Shown piece after piece: positions 27,757 to 36,854 of a DNA stretch of 60,597 nt. The position numbers and the translations under genes were made by a program. This DNA comes from Planctomycetota bacterium (GTDB lineage: Bacteria > Planctomycetota > B15-G4): the NCBI GenBank assembly GCA_029259695.1, contig JAJDEQ010000212.1:1-60597 (forward strand). The letters are read 5' to 3'. The first letter of the stretch is position 1; each line of letters opens with the position of its first letter. The notes beneath the pieces were generated by a model. It did not search any database and had not been told where the DNA came from. It saw only the letters and a program-made list of their open reading frames with translations.

Positions 27757-30714
27757 ATGAGCCAGGGATCCCCCTCTCCGACCCAGGGATGCCTCTCTCC
27801 CACGGGTGCCGCTGTGCCCCGCCGGGATCCGGGCGACGCGCTCGTCGCCCGGTGCGCCGCGCTGCTGACGCCCTCCCTGCAGCCCCTGCGGTCCATCTGC
27901 CTGGCGCTCGCCTGCCTCGTCGCGGTCGCGGGCCCCCTGACGCACGGCGCGGCCGCCCACGCGCCCCACGACGTGATCAAGACGATCGCCCTGTCCCCCG
28001 ACTTCGCCAACGACCAGACGATCTTCGCCTTCGTGCAGTACACCGAGCGCACGCTCTTCGCCCGCTCGGTCGACGGCGGCCTGAGCTGGCGGGAGTTCGG
28101 GAACCCGATGAGCTTCCACCTGGTCGAGTCGTTCTCGTTCTCACCGGACTTCGCCAACGACGACACGGCCTTCGCCGCGACGTTCAGCGGCGGCGTGTAC
28201 AAGACCACTGACGGCGGTGACACCTGGACGGCGACCAACACCGGGCTGACCAGCCTGACGGTCTTCGACATCCAGACCTCGCCGGGTTTCGCCAGCAACC
28301 AGCTCGTGGTCGCCGCCACCGAACAGGGCAGCTTCCGCAGCACCGACGGCGGCGCCACCTGGAACGCGGCCAACACCGGTCTGGTGGAGACGGCGCTGAC
28401 CCAGGTCACGTTCTCCGGTGACGGCACGGCGCTCTACACCGGATCGGACGTGATGCACCGCTCGACCGACGGCGGGCTGACGTGGGAGGCGCGCTCGCCG
28501 CTGCCCGCGCCCATGACCTCGCTGATGACGTCCCCGCTCGACCCCACCGGCCAGACGGTGGTCACGGCCTTCGGACGCCAGGGCGGCGGCGTGTTCCTGA
28601 GCACCGACGGCGGCCTGCTCTTCAACGCCTCGCTCACGGGCCTGACCGACCTGCGCGTGAACGACGCGTACATCGCCGTGGACGGGCGCGCCTTCGCCTC
28701 CACCTCCGAGGACGGCTGCTTCGTGGCGACCGACGTGACCGGTCCCTGGAGCGCGAGCCTGGTGGGCCTCGAAGTGCTGTCGCCGCTCACCGGCAACCAC
28801 TACTTCCAGGCCGTGACCACGGCCGACTTCGCCACCGACGACACCGTCTACCTCGCCTCCTACGAAGGCCTCTACATCTCCGACGACGCCGGCGCGAGCT
28901 GGCGCCAGCAGGAGACCTACACCCAGGACATCAACCGCCTGCTCACCGTCTCGCCCGACTTCGCCAACGACGGCACGGTCTTCGTGGGCAACTACGGCGG
29001 CGGCGTGTTCTCGGGCCGGCCCCCCGGTCTGCTGGGCGCGAACACGGCGCCCCACCCGGGGACCAGCACCGTCGCGACGTCGGCCGAGAACACGGCCGGT
29101 GCGGGCGTGACCGCCCTCGGGTCGGTCAACCCGGGCAGCGGCGTGAGCCCCGTCCCCGCCCCAGGCGCGAACGACGCGGACATCGTCTGGCGCGAACACG
29201 GCACCGGCATCACCCTGTTCTCGTCGCTGATCACGCTGTCGCCGGACTACGCCAGCGACGGCACCTTGTTCTACGGCTACACCGGCCTCTACCGCTCGAC
29301 CGATCGGGGGCTCTCCTGGGAGACGCTCACCAAGCCGGGCACGATCGACGTGGTGCGCGCGCTCGGGTTGTCGCCCGATTTCGCGAGCGACGGCACCGTC
29401 TTCCTGGGCTCGTTCGGCGAGGGCACCTACAAGTCGCTCGACGGCGCCGACAACTGGATCCAGCTCACCGGCGGCCTGCCCGCCGACGTGCGCTCCACCT
29501 TCATGCTGTGCTCGCCCGACTTCAGCGCCGACCAGACGGTGTTCATGTCCACCCGCGAAGACGGCATGTGGCGCTCGACCGACGGCGGCACCAACTGGAC
29601 CCTGGTGGGGCTGGAGAGCCAGGACGTGCGCGCCCTCGTGCTCTCGCCGGCCTTCGCCAGCGACGACACCGCCTTCGCCGGCACGGTGGGCTCGGGCCTG
29701 TTCCGCACCACCGACGGCGGCGACACCTGGCTCAGCGTCAACACCGGGATCGCCCCGCCGGGCGAAGCGATCGTGGTGGAGGGCGTGGCGCCGTCCCCCG
29801 ACTTCGCCAGCGACGGCATCGTGTTCGTGAGCACCCTCAGCCACGGTGTGTTCAAGTCCACCGACAGCGGTTCGACGTGGACGCCGTCGGGCAATGGCCT
29901 GCCGGTCGAGGCATCACGCATGATCGCGGTGTCGCCCGAATTCCCCAACGACCAGACCCTGTTCCACACGACCCACGACTGGATCTGGCGCTCGCGCGAC
30001 GGCGGCGGGAGCTGGCACAAGCTGCCCGGCACGCTGCGCGTGGACGACCGTCACCAGAGCGTGCAGTACAGCGGCGACTGGGGCTTCCTCGGCTTCGACG
30101 ACGGCGGCGGCGTGGACAGCACCTGCGTCTGTCCGCCGGTGCCGAACGTGGGGCGGCGCCGGGAACTCGTGGTGGACGCCGAGGATCCCGGCTCGCTCGG
30201 CGCCGGCATCGCGAGCCACACCGCCGCAGCTCTGCTGAACGCGGGTTCGACCGGAGGGACGAGTGTCGAGCGCACCCGCCGGTCCGCTGGCAGCGGCAGC
30301 CTGCGCGCCGCCGGGTTCGGTGCGCAGGACCTGGATCCGGTGACCCCTGCTTACACCTACGAACCCGAAGACGGCGGCATCGCCCCCCTGGTGATCCTCG
30401 AACTCAACTACGGCCCGGGCATCCACCGCAGTGACAGCGCGGGCGACGTGATGGAGTTCCGCTTCTTCGGCGACTCGATCAGCTGGATCGCCGTGCGCGA
30501 CGCCGAGTCGGGCCGCGCCGCGATCGAGATCGACGACGTTCCTGTGGCGACGGTCGACCTGTTCTCACCCGCCACGCGCTACCAGGAACGCGTCTTCACA
30601 CAGCAGTTCGAGAGCGCCGGCTGGCACACGATCCGCATCACCAACACCGGCAGCGCCCACCCCCTGGCCGGCGACATCAAGCTCTTCTCGGACGGCTTCC
30701 GCTTCACGTTCTGA
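27757..30714 (+). CDS. Secreted BNR/sialidase-like repeat protein, second of a tandem pair
   Basis: 985 residues, collinear with the preceding gene product: signal peptide ending AAAHAPHDV, SPDFANDxTIF/STDGGxTW repeats, a Pro/Gly/Thr-rich break near residue 430 separating two propeller halves, and the same C-terminal beta domain ending in SDGFRFTF. Between the last repeat and that domain it has an extra segment of about 80 residues with CVCPP. The break region and C-terminal insert are the main differences from its neighbour. Probably extracellular; partner unknown. The N-terminus before the hydrophobic core is unusually long (about 45 residues), so a later start is possible. Confidence 0.8.
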   Translation: MSQGSPSPTQGCLSPTGAAVPRRDPGDALVARCAALLTPSLQPLRSICLALACLVAVAGPLTHGAAAHAPHDVIKTIALSPDFANDQTIFAFVQYTERTLFARSVDGGLSWREFGNPMSFHLVESFSFSPDFANDDTAFAATFSGGVYKTTDGGDTWTATNTGLTSLTVFDIQTSPGFASNQLVVAATEQGSFRSTDGGATWNAANTGLVETALTQVTFSGDGTALYTGSDVMHRSTDGGLTWEARSPLPAPMTSLMTSPLDPTGQTVVTAFGRQGGGVFLSTDGGLLFNASLTGLTDLRVNDAYIAVDGRAFASTSEDGCFVATDVTGPWSASLVGLEVLSPLTGNHYFQAVTTADFATDDTVYLASYEGLYISDDAGASWRQQETYTQDINRLLTVSPDFANDGTVFVGNYGGGVFSGRPPGLLGANTAPHPGTSTVATSAENTAGAGVTALGSVNPGSGVSPVPAPGANDADIVWREHGTGITLFSSLITLSPDYASDGTLFYGYTGLYRSTDRGLSWETLTKPGTIDVVRALGLSPDFASDGTVFLGSFGEGTYKSLDGADNWIQLTGGLPADVRSTFMLCSPDFSADQTVFMSTREDGMWRSTDGGTNWTLVGLESQDVRALVLSPAFASDDTAFAGTVGSGLFRTTDGGDTWLSVNTGIAPPGEAIVVEGVAPSPDFASDGIVFVSTLSHGVFKSTDSGSTWTPSGNGLPVEASRMIAVSPEFPNDQTLFHTTHDWIWRSRDGGGSWHKLPGTLRVDDRHQSVQYSGDWGFLGFDDGGGVDSTCVCPPVPNVGRRRELVVDAEDPGSLGAGIASHTAAALLNAGSTGGTSVERTRRSAGSGSLRAAGFGAQDLDPVTPAYTYEPEDGGIAPLVILELNYGPGIHRSDSAGDVMEFRFFGDSISWIAVRDAESGRAAIEIDDVPVATVDLFSPATRYQERVFTQQFESAGWHTIRITNTGSAHPLAGDIKLFSDGFRFTF

Positions 30715-30808
30715 GGCGGAACGGCCACGCCAGGTGCCGCTCGAGAGCGCGGGCACTCCGGATTGCCGCCGCAGGCAGCTCGCTCATGAAGAGCCGCCAT
30801 TCGAGGAG

Positions 30809-31585
30809 TCACCCGCCCCGCAGATTGCGGATGCGCTTGGCGATCTCGTCGCAGAAGTTCTTCAGGGACTGGGCCTTGGCTTCGCGGAAGGTCTCGTTGG
30901 TCTCGTTCTCGAGGAACGTGGGCCCGTCGCGCTGGACCAGACCTTCGGATTCCGCCGAGGCGTACAGGAAGCCGTTGCCCACGTCCCACATGGCGCCGCT
31001 GGTGAGCACCAGCGCTTCGCGCCGCGAGGCGGGCACGAAGAACCCGGGGATCAGCAGGATGTCGAACAGCCCCAGGGCGTTGCGGTAATAGCGATCGACT
31101 TCGCCGGCCATGCTGATCACGAGCAGGGCGTCGGCGCCATGACGCGCCGCAGCCAACCGCAGCCCCTTGAGATCCGTGGCCTCCACGGTGACCTCGCTCA
31201 TGAAGAACATGTCCGAGACGAGGTCTCGTTGCTTCAACCCGTCGGCGAGCGCGAGCACCGTTTCCTTGTCGCCGACGGTCCACTGGGCCGACGCCAGGCT
31301 CACCGACGCCCGTCGATTGGTCCGGCTCGACGTGCTCGCCCCGCGGAAGTCGGCATACACCGCGAGCTTCATCGGGAAGCTCAACTGGGGTTCCACGGCG
31401 TAGGCCCGGGCGATCTCCTCGTCGGAGATCTCGCGCTCCTCGCCCGCCATGCGCTGGCGCAGGGCGCCGCGATCGAAACCCACCGCCGAGCACCCGGTCA
31501 CGGCCAGCAACAGCACCGCCATCAGGATGCGGGTGCCACAACGGCTGTGGCGACGGGGTGAAGACGTCTCACCGAGGTCGTTCAC
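30809..31585 (-). CDS. Lipoprotein of unknown function ending in LRGG
   Basis: 258 residues. A lipoprotein signal (RILMAVLLLAVTGCSAVG, lipid-modified Cys near residue 32) is followed by a mixed alpha/beta domain with KLAVYADF, a helix after DKETVLALADGLKQR, and GADALLVISMAGEVDRYYR. This resembles the general layout of 'rhombotarget lipoprotein' type proteins as I remember them, including the very C-terminal Gly-Gly (IRNLRGG), but I cannot confirm membership. Downstream, at 94 bases, the BNR gene converges with it. It is probably envelope-bound. Confidence 0.6.
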   Translation of the reverse strand: MNDLGETSSPRRHSRCGTRILMAVLLLAVTGCSAVGFDRGALRQRMAGEEREISDEEIARAYAVEPQLSFPMKLAVYADFRGASTSSRTNRRASVSLASAQWTVGDKETVLALADGLKQRDLVSDMFFMSEVTVEATDLKGLRLAAARHGADALLVISMAGEVDRYYRNALGLFDILLIPGFFVPASRREALVLTSGAMWDVGNGFLYASAESEGLVQRDGPTFLENETNETFREAKAQSLKNFCDEIAKRIRNLRGG

Positions 31586-31730
31586 GTTTGCTCCTCCCGA
31601 AGGGCCTGACGGTACCGCGAAGAGCGGACCGGATCCCCGTTCACCAAGGCTCGCACGAGTCGCCCCGCATGGAAAGTGAAGTGGCCATGACGCCCCGCAG
31701 CACAGCGATCAGCGGCGGGCCCGCCCGCGC

Positions 31731-34565
31731 TCAGTACGCTTCTTCTTCGTTCTCGCGCGCTTCGGGGTTGATGGCGATCCAGTCGTCGAGGCTCAGGATC
31801 ACCTCGCGCGCCTGGCTGCCCTTGTACTCGCCCAGCACGCCTTCCTCGGCCATCAGGTCGATCAGGCGTGAGGCGCGGGTGTAGCCGATGGCGAACTTGC
31901 GCTGGAGCAGCGAGGCCGAGCCGCGCTCGGTGGCGATGATGAAACGCACGGCCGCGTCGTAGAGTTCGTCCACTTCGCTCGGGTCGCGGCTGCTGCCCTC
32001 GCCCTGGCGCTGCACGAGTTCCCGTTCGTAGTGCGGGCCGGACTCGGTCTTGACCGCCTTCATCACGTCGCGCACCTCCTCTTCGGAGAGGAACGTGCAC
32101 TGGCCGCGCAGGACGTGGGACGAGTGGGGCGGCAGGAACAACATGTCGCCCTGCCCGAGCAGTTGCTCGGCGCCGTTCACGTCGAGGATCACGCGCGAGT
32201 CGATCTTGCTCGACACCATGAAGGCCACCCGCGTGGGCAGGTTGGCCTTGATCAACCCCGTGATCACGTTCGTGCTGGGACGCTGCGTGGCCAGGATGAT
32301 GTGGATGCCCACCGCGCGGCTCTTGGCTGCCAAGCGCGTGATCGAACTCTCCACGTCCTTGGCCGCGGTCATCATCAGGTCGGCCAACTCGTCGACCATG
32401 ATCACGATGAACGGCAGCGTGACCGGGAAGCCCTCCTCGTCGACGCGGTCGCCGAAGCGCTCGCGCATGCCTTCCTTGCCCATCTTGTTGTAGCTGTAGA
32501 TGTTGCGCACGCCGGCCGTGCTCAGCAGGCGGTAGCGCTCCTCCATCTTGTTCACGGCCCATTCCAGGATCGCCGGGGCGCGCTTCATGTCGCTGACCAC
32601 CGGGCAGGCCAGGTGCGGCGCGCTCGAGAACTGCGACAGCTCGACCATCTTGGGGTCGATCAGCACCAGGCTGACCTGCTCGGGCGTACGCGTGTACAGC
32701 AGCGACACGATGATCGTGTTGAGGCACACCGACTTGCCCGAGCCCGTGGCGCCGGCCACGAGCAGGTGCGGCATCTTGGCCAGGTCGACGATCATCGGGC
32801 GGCCCGAGGCGTCGCGGCCCAGGAAGATCGGCAGGGCGAACGTGCCGTCGGCGAACTCCTCGCTGCGCAGCAGCGGCTTGAGGCGCACGGTCTCGCGGAT
32901 CGGGTTGGGCACCTCGATGCCGATCGTGTTCTTGCCCGGGATGGGCGCCACGATGCGCACGGTGCGGGCGCGCAGGGCGATGGCCAGGTCGTCCTCCAGG
33001 GAACGCACCTTCTCCACCTTGATGCCGGCGCCCAGCTCCATCTCGAACATGGAGATCACCGGGCCCTTCTGGATCTCCACGCAGCGGGCTTCGACCTTGA
33101 ACGAGGCCAGGGTCTTCTCGAGCACCTCGGTCTTCTCGGCCAGCAGCTCGTCGAGTTCGACCTGGTCCACCTCCTCCTGATCAGCCAGCAGGTCTTCGCT
33201 GGGGAAGAAGTACTCGCCCGGCAACTGCGGCGCAGGTTCGGCCAGATCGCCTTCTTCGTCGCCTCCGCCCGTCAGGTCGATGGGCGCCATGTGGGTGCGC
33301 ACGACGGCACCCTCGAAGTCCTCCTCGTCGAAGTCGTCGAGTTCGAGGTCGTCGGGGTCCTCTTCCTCCTCCTCGTCCTCTTCGTCTTCCTCCTCGTCGT
33401 CGTCCTCGTCAGCCTCGAGTTCGACGTCCTCCTCTTCGTCCTCGTACTCCTCGTCGCCCTCGAGTTCTTCGTCGTCCTCGAGTTCCTCTTCATCCTCGTC
33501 GAGCTCGGCTTCGGGGTCCTCGAGCTCTTCGTCTTCGTCGTCGAACTCCTCGTCGCCTTCCTCGTCCTCGTCCTCCTCCTCTTCCTCTCCGTCCTCGTAC
33601 TCTTCCTCGTCCTCCTCTTCTTCCTCGTACTCGTCTTCGTCTTCGAAGGCCTCGGGGTCGTCGTCGACCAGCTCGAGGTCGTCGTCCTCGTCGGCGGCCT
33701 TCCGCTTCGGCTTGCGGCGCTTGGTGGTGCTGGTGCGGGCCAGTTCGGCGTCGATGGCGTCGGCATCTTCCCGAGCGGCCCGCTCCTCGGCGTCCTTGTT
33801 GCGGACGAAGCGGCTCCACAGGCTGCGCTTGGTCTGCGCGTCCTCGGAGGTCGCCACCGACACCGCCTTCTCGGCCTTGCGACGAGCCTTGGCCACCGCG
33901 GCCTTCTCGGCCACCCACTCGGCGCGCTTCTCGCGCACCCAGGAAGCGCTCGACACGAGCGTGGCGTAGTAGGCCACGTCGGTCGCCAGCATGAAGGTCA
34001 TCAGCGACAGCACGATCAACACGATGCGTGTGCCGGCGACCCCGAGGCCCGCGACGTGGACGAGCAACTCGTTGATGTACTCACCCACCATGCCGCCGGA
34101 GGGGAACACCCCGTGGCTGTCGGGAGCGAGGTGGGCCAGCAGTGCCGAGAAGCAGATCAGGCACAGGACCAGGCCCGAGATGCGCAGGCTGATCGAGTCG
34201 CTCTCCAGGCGCGCGAAGAGCAGCACCGACCACACGCCCAGGACGAAGATCAGCAGGTAGCTGGCGTAGCCGAAGTTCAGCAGCAGGCCGCCGGCCAGGA
34301 TCTCGCCCGTGGGACCGCAGAGGTTGTCGGCGCGACCGAAGCTCAGGCTGGCCAGCAGCATGAACAGGGTGATGCCGAACAGCGCCAGGGAGAGCACCTC
34401 GCGCAGGCGGTCGCGGAGCTCCTCCGAGATGGGCTCACGGGCCGGCGCCTTCTTGCGCCGCCGCGCCGCCGTGGCCGCCAGGAACCCGCGCCCCGGGAGC
34501 CGCGAGGTGAGCTTGCTCTGCAGGGGCGTACTGCCTCCGCGCTTCTTCTTGCGCGAGCGTGCCAT
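31731..34565 (-). CDS. ftsK: DNA translocase FtsK/SpoIIIE family
   Basis: 944 residues. The N-terminus is basic (RSRKKKRGG), followed by four membrane helices (about residues 50-235). Then comes an extremely acidic linker of about 125 residues, almost only Asp/Glu (33312-33693). The motor domain has Walker A VAGATGSGKS and VMVDELADLMMTAAKD as Walker B, and the C-terminal gamma winged helix has FIIATERGSASLLQR and YTRASRLIDLMAEEG. FtsK pumps DNA at the division septum and helps resolve chromosome dimers. The ATG at 34565 begins the usual basic N-terminus. An in-frame ATG further upstream (34622) lacks family similarity. Confidence 0.93.
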   Translation of the reverse strand: MARSRKKKRGGSTPLQSKLTSRLPGRGFLAATAARRRKKAPAREPISEELRDRLREVLSLALFGITLFMLLASLSFGRADNLCGPTGEILAGGLLLNFGYASYLLIFVLGVWSVLLFARLESDSISLRISGLVLCLICFSALLAHLAPDSHGVFPSGGMVGEYINELLVHVAGLGVAGTRIVLIVLSLMTFMLATDVAYYATLVSSASWVREKRAEWVAEKAAVAKARRKAEKAVSVATSEDAQTKRSLWSRFVRNKDAEERAAREDADAIDAELARTSTTKRRKPKRKAADEDDDLELVDDDPEAFEDEDEYEEEEEDEEEYEDGEEEEEDEDEEGDEEFDDEDEELEDPEAELDEDEEELEDDEELEGDEEYEDEEEDVELEADEDDDEEEDEEDEEEEEDPDDLELDDFDEEDFEGAVVRTHMAPIDLTGGGDEEGDLAEPAPQLPGEYFFPSEDLLADQEEVDQVELDELLAEKTEVLEKTLASFKVEARCVEIQKGPVISMFEMELGAGIKVEKVRSLEDDLAIALRARTVRIVAPIPGKNTIGIEVPNPIRETVRLKPLLRSEEFADGTFALPIFLGRDASGRPMIVDLAKMPHLLVAGATGSGKSVCLNTIIVSLLYTRTPEQVSLVLIDPKMVELSQFSSAPHLACPVVSDMKRAPAILEWAVNKMEERYRLLSTAGVRNIYSYNKMGKEGMRERFGDRVDEEGFPVTLPFIVIMVDELADLMMTAAKDVESSITRLAAKSRAVGIHIILATQRPSTNVITGLIKANLPTRVAFMVSSKIDSRVILDVNGAEQLLGQGDMLFLPPHSSHVLRGQCTFLSEEEVRDVMKAVKTESGPHYERELVQRQGEGSSRDPSEVDELYDAAVRFIIATERGSASLLQRKFAIGYTRASRLIDLMAEEGVLGEYKGSQAREVILSLDDWIAINPEARENEEEAY

Positions 34566-34687
34566 GCCGTCGAGCTGTCCCTCCCACGGGCCGCCAAGCC
34601 CGTCGTCGTGATCCTGCCGCACACCCTCAGAAACAAGCGCTCAAACCGCCATTCAAGCGCCAAGGCGTCGGCTGTCGATCTGACATC

Positions 34688-35806
34688 GTGGCCATCCCGG
34701 GCGATATCATCAATCTCTTTCCCCCTGCCGGCGCCATACCGCCGCAGGCGGCCCTGGTGCTGCTGGCGGTGGGTCTGCTGACGGCGCTGGCCCTGGGCGT
34801 CAACTTCACCGTGCGGGTCCGGCGACGGCGCTCCATCCGCCGCCGCGCCGTGGGGCGCGGCCTGTGCCCCGAGTCGGCGCAACTCGTCGCCCGGTTGCTG
34901 CACGGCGAGAACGCGCGCACGGCGATCATCGCCCTGCGCTCGGCTCCCCTGCTGCGGGAACGCCTGGTCGCGGCCTTCAAGCGCTGCAAGCGCGCCGGCG
35001 ACGCCGAACGCTTCGCCGACGCGTCACGCCGGCTGCTGGCCGAGCTGGACGCGGCCGAGCCCGGTTTCCCGGGGGCCCCCCTGCCCTTCGACGTGATCTC
35101 GCTCACGGCCGCCCAGGAACCCGACTCGCCCGTGATCGCCGGCTGGATCGTGCAGATCGACGACCGCAGTCTGTCGGTGGTCACCTTCCGTCGCTGTCCG
35201 TGGCCGATCCGCACCGAGCTCGTGGTCACACGACGCGACGCCGAGGCGGCGCCGTTCAGGGCGGTGCTCCTGCTGCGCCCCGTGCCCGGCGGCGAACACT
35301 GGGTCGTGTCCCACGACCTCGCGCGACACCTCGAGAATCGCCGCCGCTCTGAGCGCATCCCCGTGTCGATCCGCACCTGGGCACTGCCCATGGGGGAGCG
35401 ACTGACCGAACTGCGCGACCGCCTGCGTTACGGCGACCGGGTCGACCTCCCGCGCCTGCGCAAGGCGCAAAGCTGGGCCCGCCGCCACAACATCACCATC
35501 GACGACCTGTCTCCGGACGGGGCGCAGATGACGGCCGACCACGAAGTCGCCCGGGGACAGCGGTTCCATCTCGTGATCCCGCACGCACACCGTGCCGAGA
35601 CGGTGATCGCCCTGCCGCTGGCCGAGGTCGTCTCGGTACGCAGCGGTCCCGGCGGCCGGCTGGTGGCCGGCATGCGCTTCTGTGCCATGCGCATGAAGGA
35701 ACGCACCGCCCTGGCCGACTACGTGCGCGCCGCGGCCGCCGAACGGTCGGGGACGATGGACGCGGAGCGCGTAGCAGCGCGGGATGACTCGGCGCCGGTC
35801 ACCTGA
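34688..35806 (+). CDS. Membrane-anchored PilZ-domain protein
   Basis: 372 residues. One N-terminal membrane helix (ALVLLAVGLLTALALGVNF, about 22-40) precedes a basic stretch. The C-terminal half has a PilZ signature: R219-x3-R223 (RRSER) followed by D273-LS-x2-G278 (DLSPDG), the two elements that bind cyclic di-GMP. About 45 residues separate them, more than usual, so a helical insertion (ELRDRLRYGDRVDLPRL) is likely. It may be an envelope protein responding to cyclic di-GMP. The start is GTG at 34688, because the preceding frame overlaps the ftsK 5' end and has no membrane signal. Confidence 0.7.
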   Translation: MAIPGDIINLFPPAGAIPPQAALVLLAVGLLTALALGVNFTVRVRRRRSIRRRAVGRGLCPESAQLVARLLHGENARTAIIALRSAPLLRERLVAAFKRCKRAGDAERFADASRRLLAELDAAEPGFPGAPLPFDVISLTAAQEPDSPVIAGWIVQIDDRSLSVVTFRRCPWPIRTELVVTRRDAEAAPFRAVLLLRPVPGGEHWVVSHDLARHLENRRRSERIPVSIRTWALPMGERLTELRDRLRYGDRVDLPRLRKAQSWARRHNITIDDLSPDGAQMTADHEVARGQRFHLVIPHAHRAETVIALPLAEVVSVRSGPGGRLVAGMRFCAMRMKERTALADYVRAAAAERSGTMDAERVAARDDSAPVT

Positions 35807-35816
35807 CCGGCGAAGC

Positions 35817-36173
35817 TCACGCCATGTCGACGTCTTCCGCGCCGCCGGGCCCGGCCGCTTCGTCGGGGGTCGGGGCTGCGGGAGCCGCGTCGGGTGTGAC
35901 ACGGGAACGCAGAGCCTCGAGGATCTCGGCCTCTTCGCTGGCCATCTTGGTCTCGGCCTCGAGTGCCTTGAGCTCCTCGTCGGAGAGATCGACGAGCTCG
36001 ATGGCGTCGGCCTCGACCTCCATCATCGCGATGTTGATCGGGTCGGTCTCCTCCGTCTTCACCAGCTTCGGCGAACCGTTGACCAGTTCGTGCACCCGCT
36101 TCTGAAGCAACACGGCCAGGCGGAACAACCCGCCGGCTCGCTCCGCGAGCTCCATCACCTTCGTGCGATCCAT
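35817..36173 (-). CDS. rpoZ: Probable RNA polymerase omega subunit
   Basis: 118 residues. The segment LFRLAVLLQKRVHELVNG-x2-KLV and the following INIAMMEVEADAI match the omega subunit pattern (FxLVxxAAKRARQL ... ALxEIxxGKI). The C-terminal half is an acidic Ala/Pro-rich tail. Its position directly after gmk (15 bases), the standard neighbour of rpoZ in many bacteria, is strong support. Omega helps assemble RNA polymerase. Sequence similarity alone would leave the call uncertain. Confidence 0.7.
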   Translation of the reverse strand: MDRTKVMELAERAGGLFRLAVLLQKRVHELVNGSPKLVKTEETDPINIAMMEVEADAIELVDLSDEELKALEAETKMASEEAEILEALRSRVTPDAAPAAPTPDEAAGPGGAEDVDMA

Positions 36174-36188
36174 GGCGTCCTTTCTCTG

Positions 36189-36854
36189 TCAGCCCTCTGG
36201 TTGACTGCCGCGGCGACCGACGGCCTGATCGGCCGGCCGGGCGCTGCTGTCGTCGTTTCGTTTGTCGTCGTTCGGATCGAGCCCGCAGAGGCGTCGCACC
36301 TCGGCCACGGCCCGATCGAGTGAGTCGTTCTTGACCGGGACGGCGCCGGACGTGCGCGCCTCCTCCAGTTCTTCGCGCGCCCGCTCCAGGCGCCGCGCGA
36401 TGGCCGCCTCGGGATCGGTGCCGCGGCTGCGCAGTCGCTGCTCCAACAGTTCCATCGAAGGCGGTTCGATGAAGATCGAGAGCGGTTGCAGGCCGGCCTC
36501 GGCCAGGCTCCGCGCGCCGACCACGTCGACCTCCATGATGTACACGCAGTCGCGTGCGAGCGCTTCGCGCAGGTCGCTCCAGAGCGAGCCGTACAGGTGG
36601 CCGTTGCCGAAGACCTCGTTGGTCTCGATGAACTCGGCGGCGGCGTGCATCTGCATGAAGCGGTCGCGCGTCACGAAGTGGTAGTCGCGTCCAGCGACCT
36701 CGTGCTCGCGCGGCGGACGGGTGGTGACCGAGACCGAGACCAGCACGCGCGGATCGGCGCGCAGGCTGTCGATGATGCTCGTCTTGCCCGAGCCGCTCGG
36801 GCCCGAGATGACGACCAGACGTCCGCTGTCGGGGATGTCGGCGCGCTCCGTCAT
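36189..36854 (-). CDS. gmk: Guanylate kinase
   Basis: 221 residues. P-loop GPSGSGKT (18-25), the GMP-binding segment VTTRPPREHEVAGRDYHFV, FIETNEVFGNGHLYGS and the lid RLRSRGTD are all as in bacterial guanylate kinases. It phosphorylates GMP to GDP in the cytosol. A 25-residue hydrophilic C-terminal extension follows the core. The ATG at 36854 overlaps the stop of yicC (ATGA), and rpoZ follows 15 bases downstream. Confidence 0.95.
   Translation of the reverse strand: MTERADIPDSGRLVVISGPSGSGKTSIIDSLRADPRVLVSVSVTTRPPREHEVAGRDYHFVTRDRFMQMHAAAEFIETNEVFGNGHLYGSLWSDLREALARDCVYIMEVDVVGARSLAEAGLQPLSIFIEPPSMELLEQRLRSRGTDPEAAIARRLERAREELEEARTSGAVPVKNDSLDRAVAEVRRLCGLDPNDDKRNDDSSARPADQAVGRRGSQPEG

Noticed and set aside
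33280..33969. Plus-strand frame of 229 codons dominated by poly-serine
   Set aside because: It is the exact antisense of the Asp/Glu-rich FtsK linker; the serine run comes from GAG/GAC codons read in reverse.
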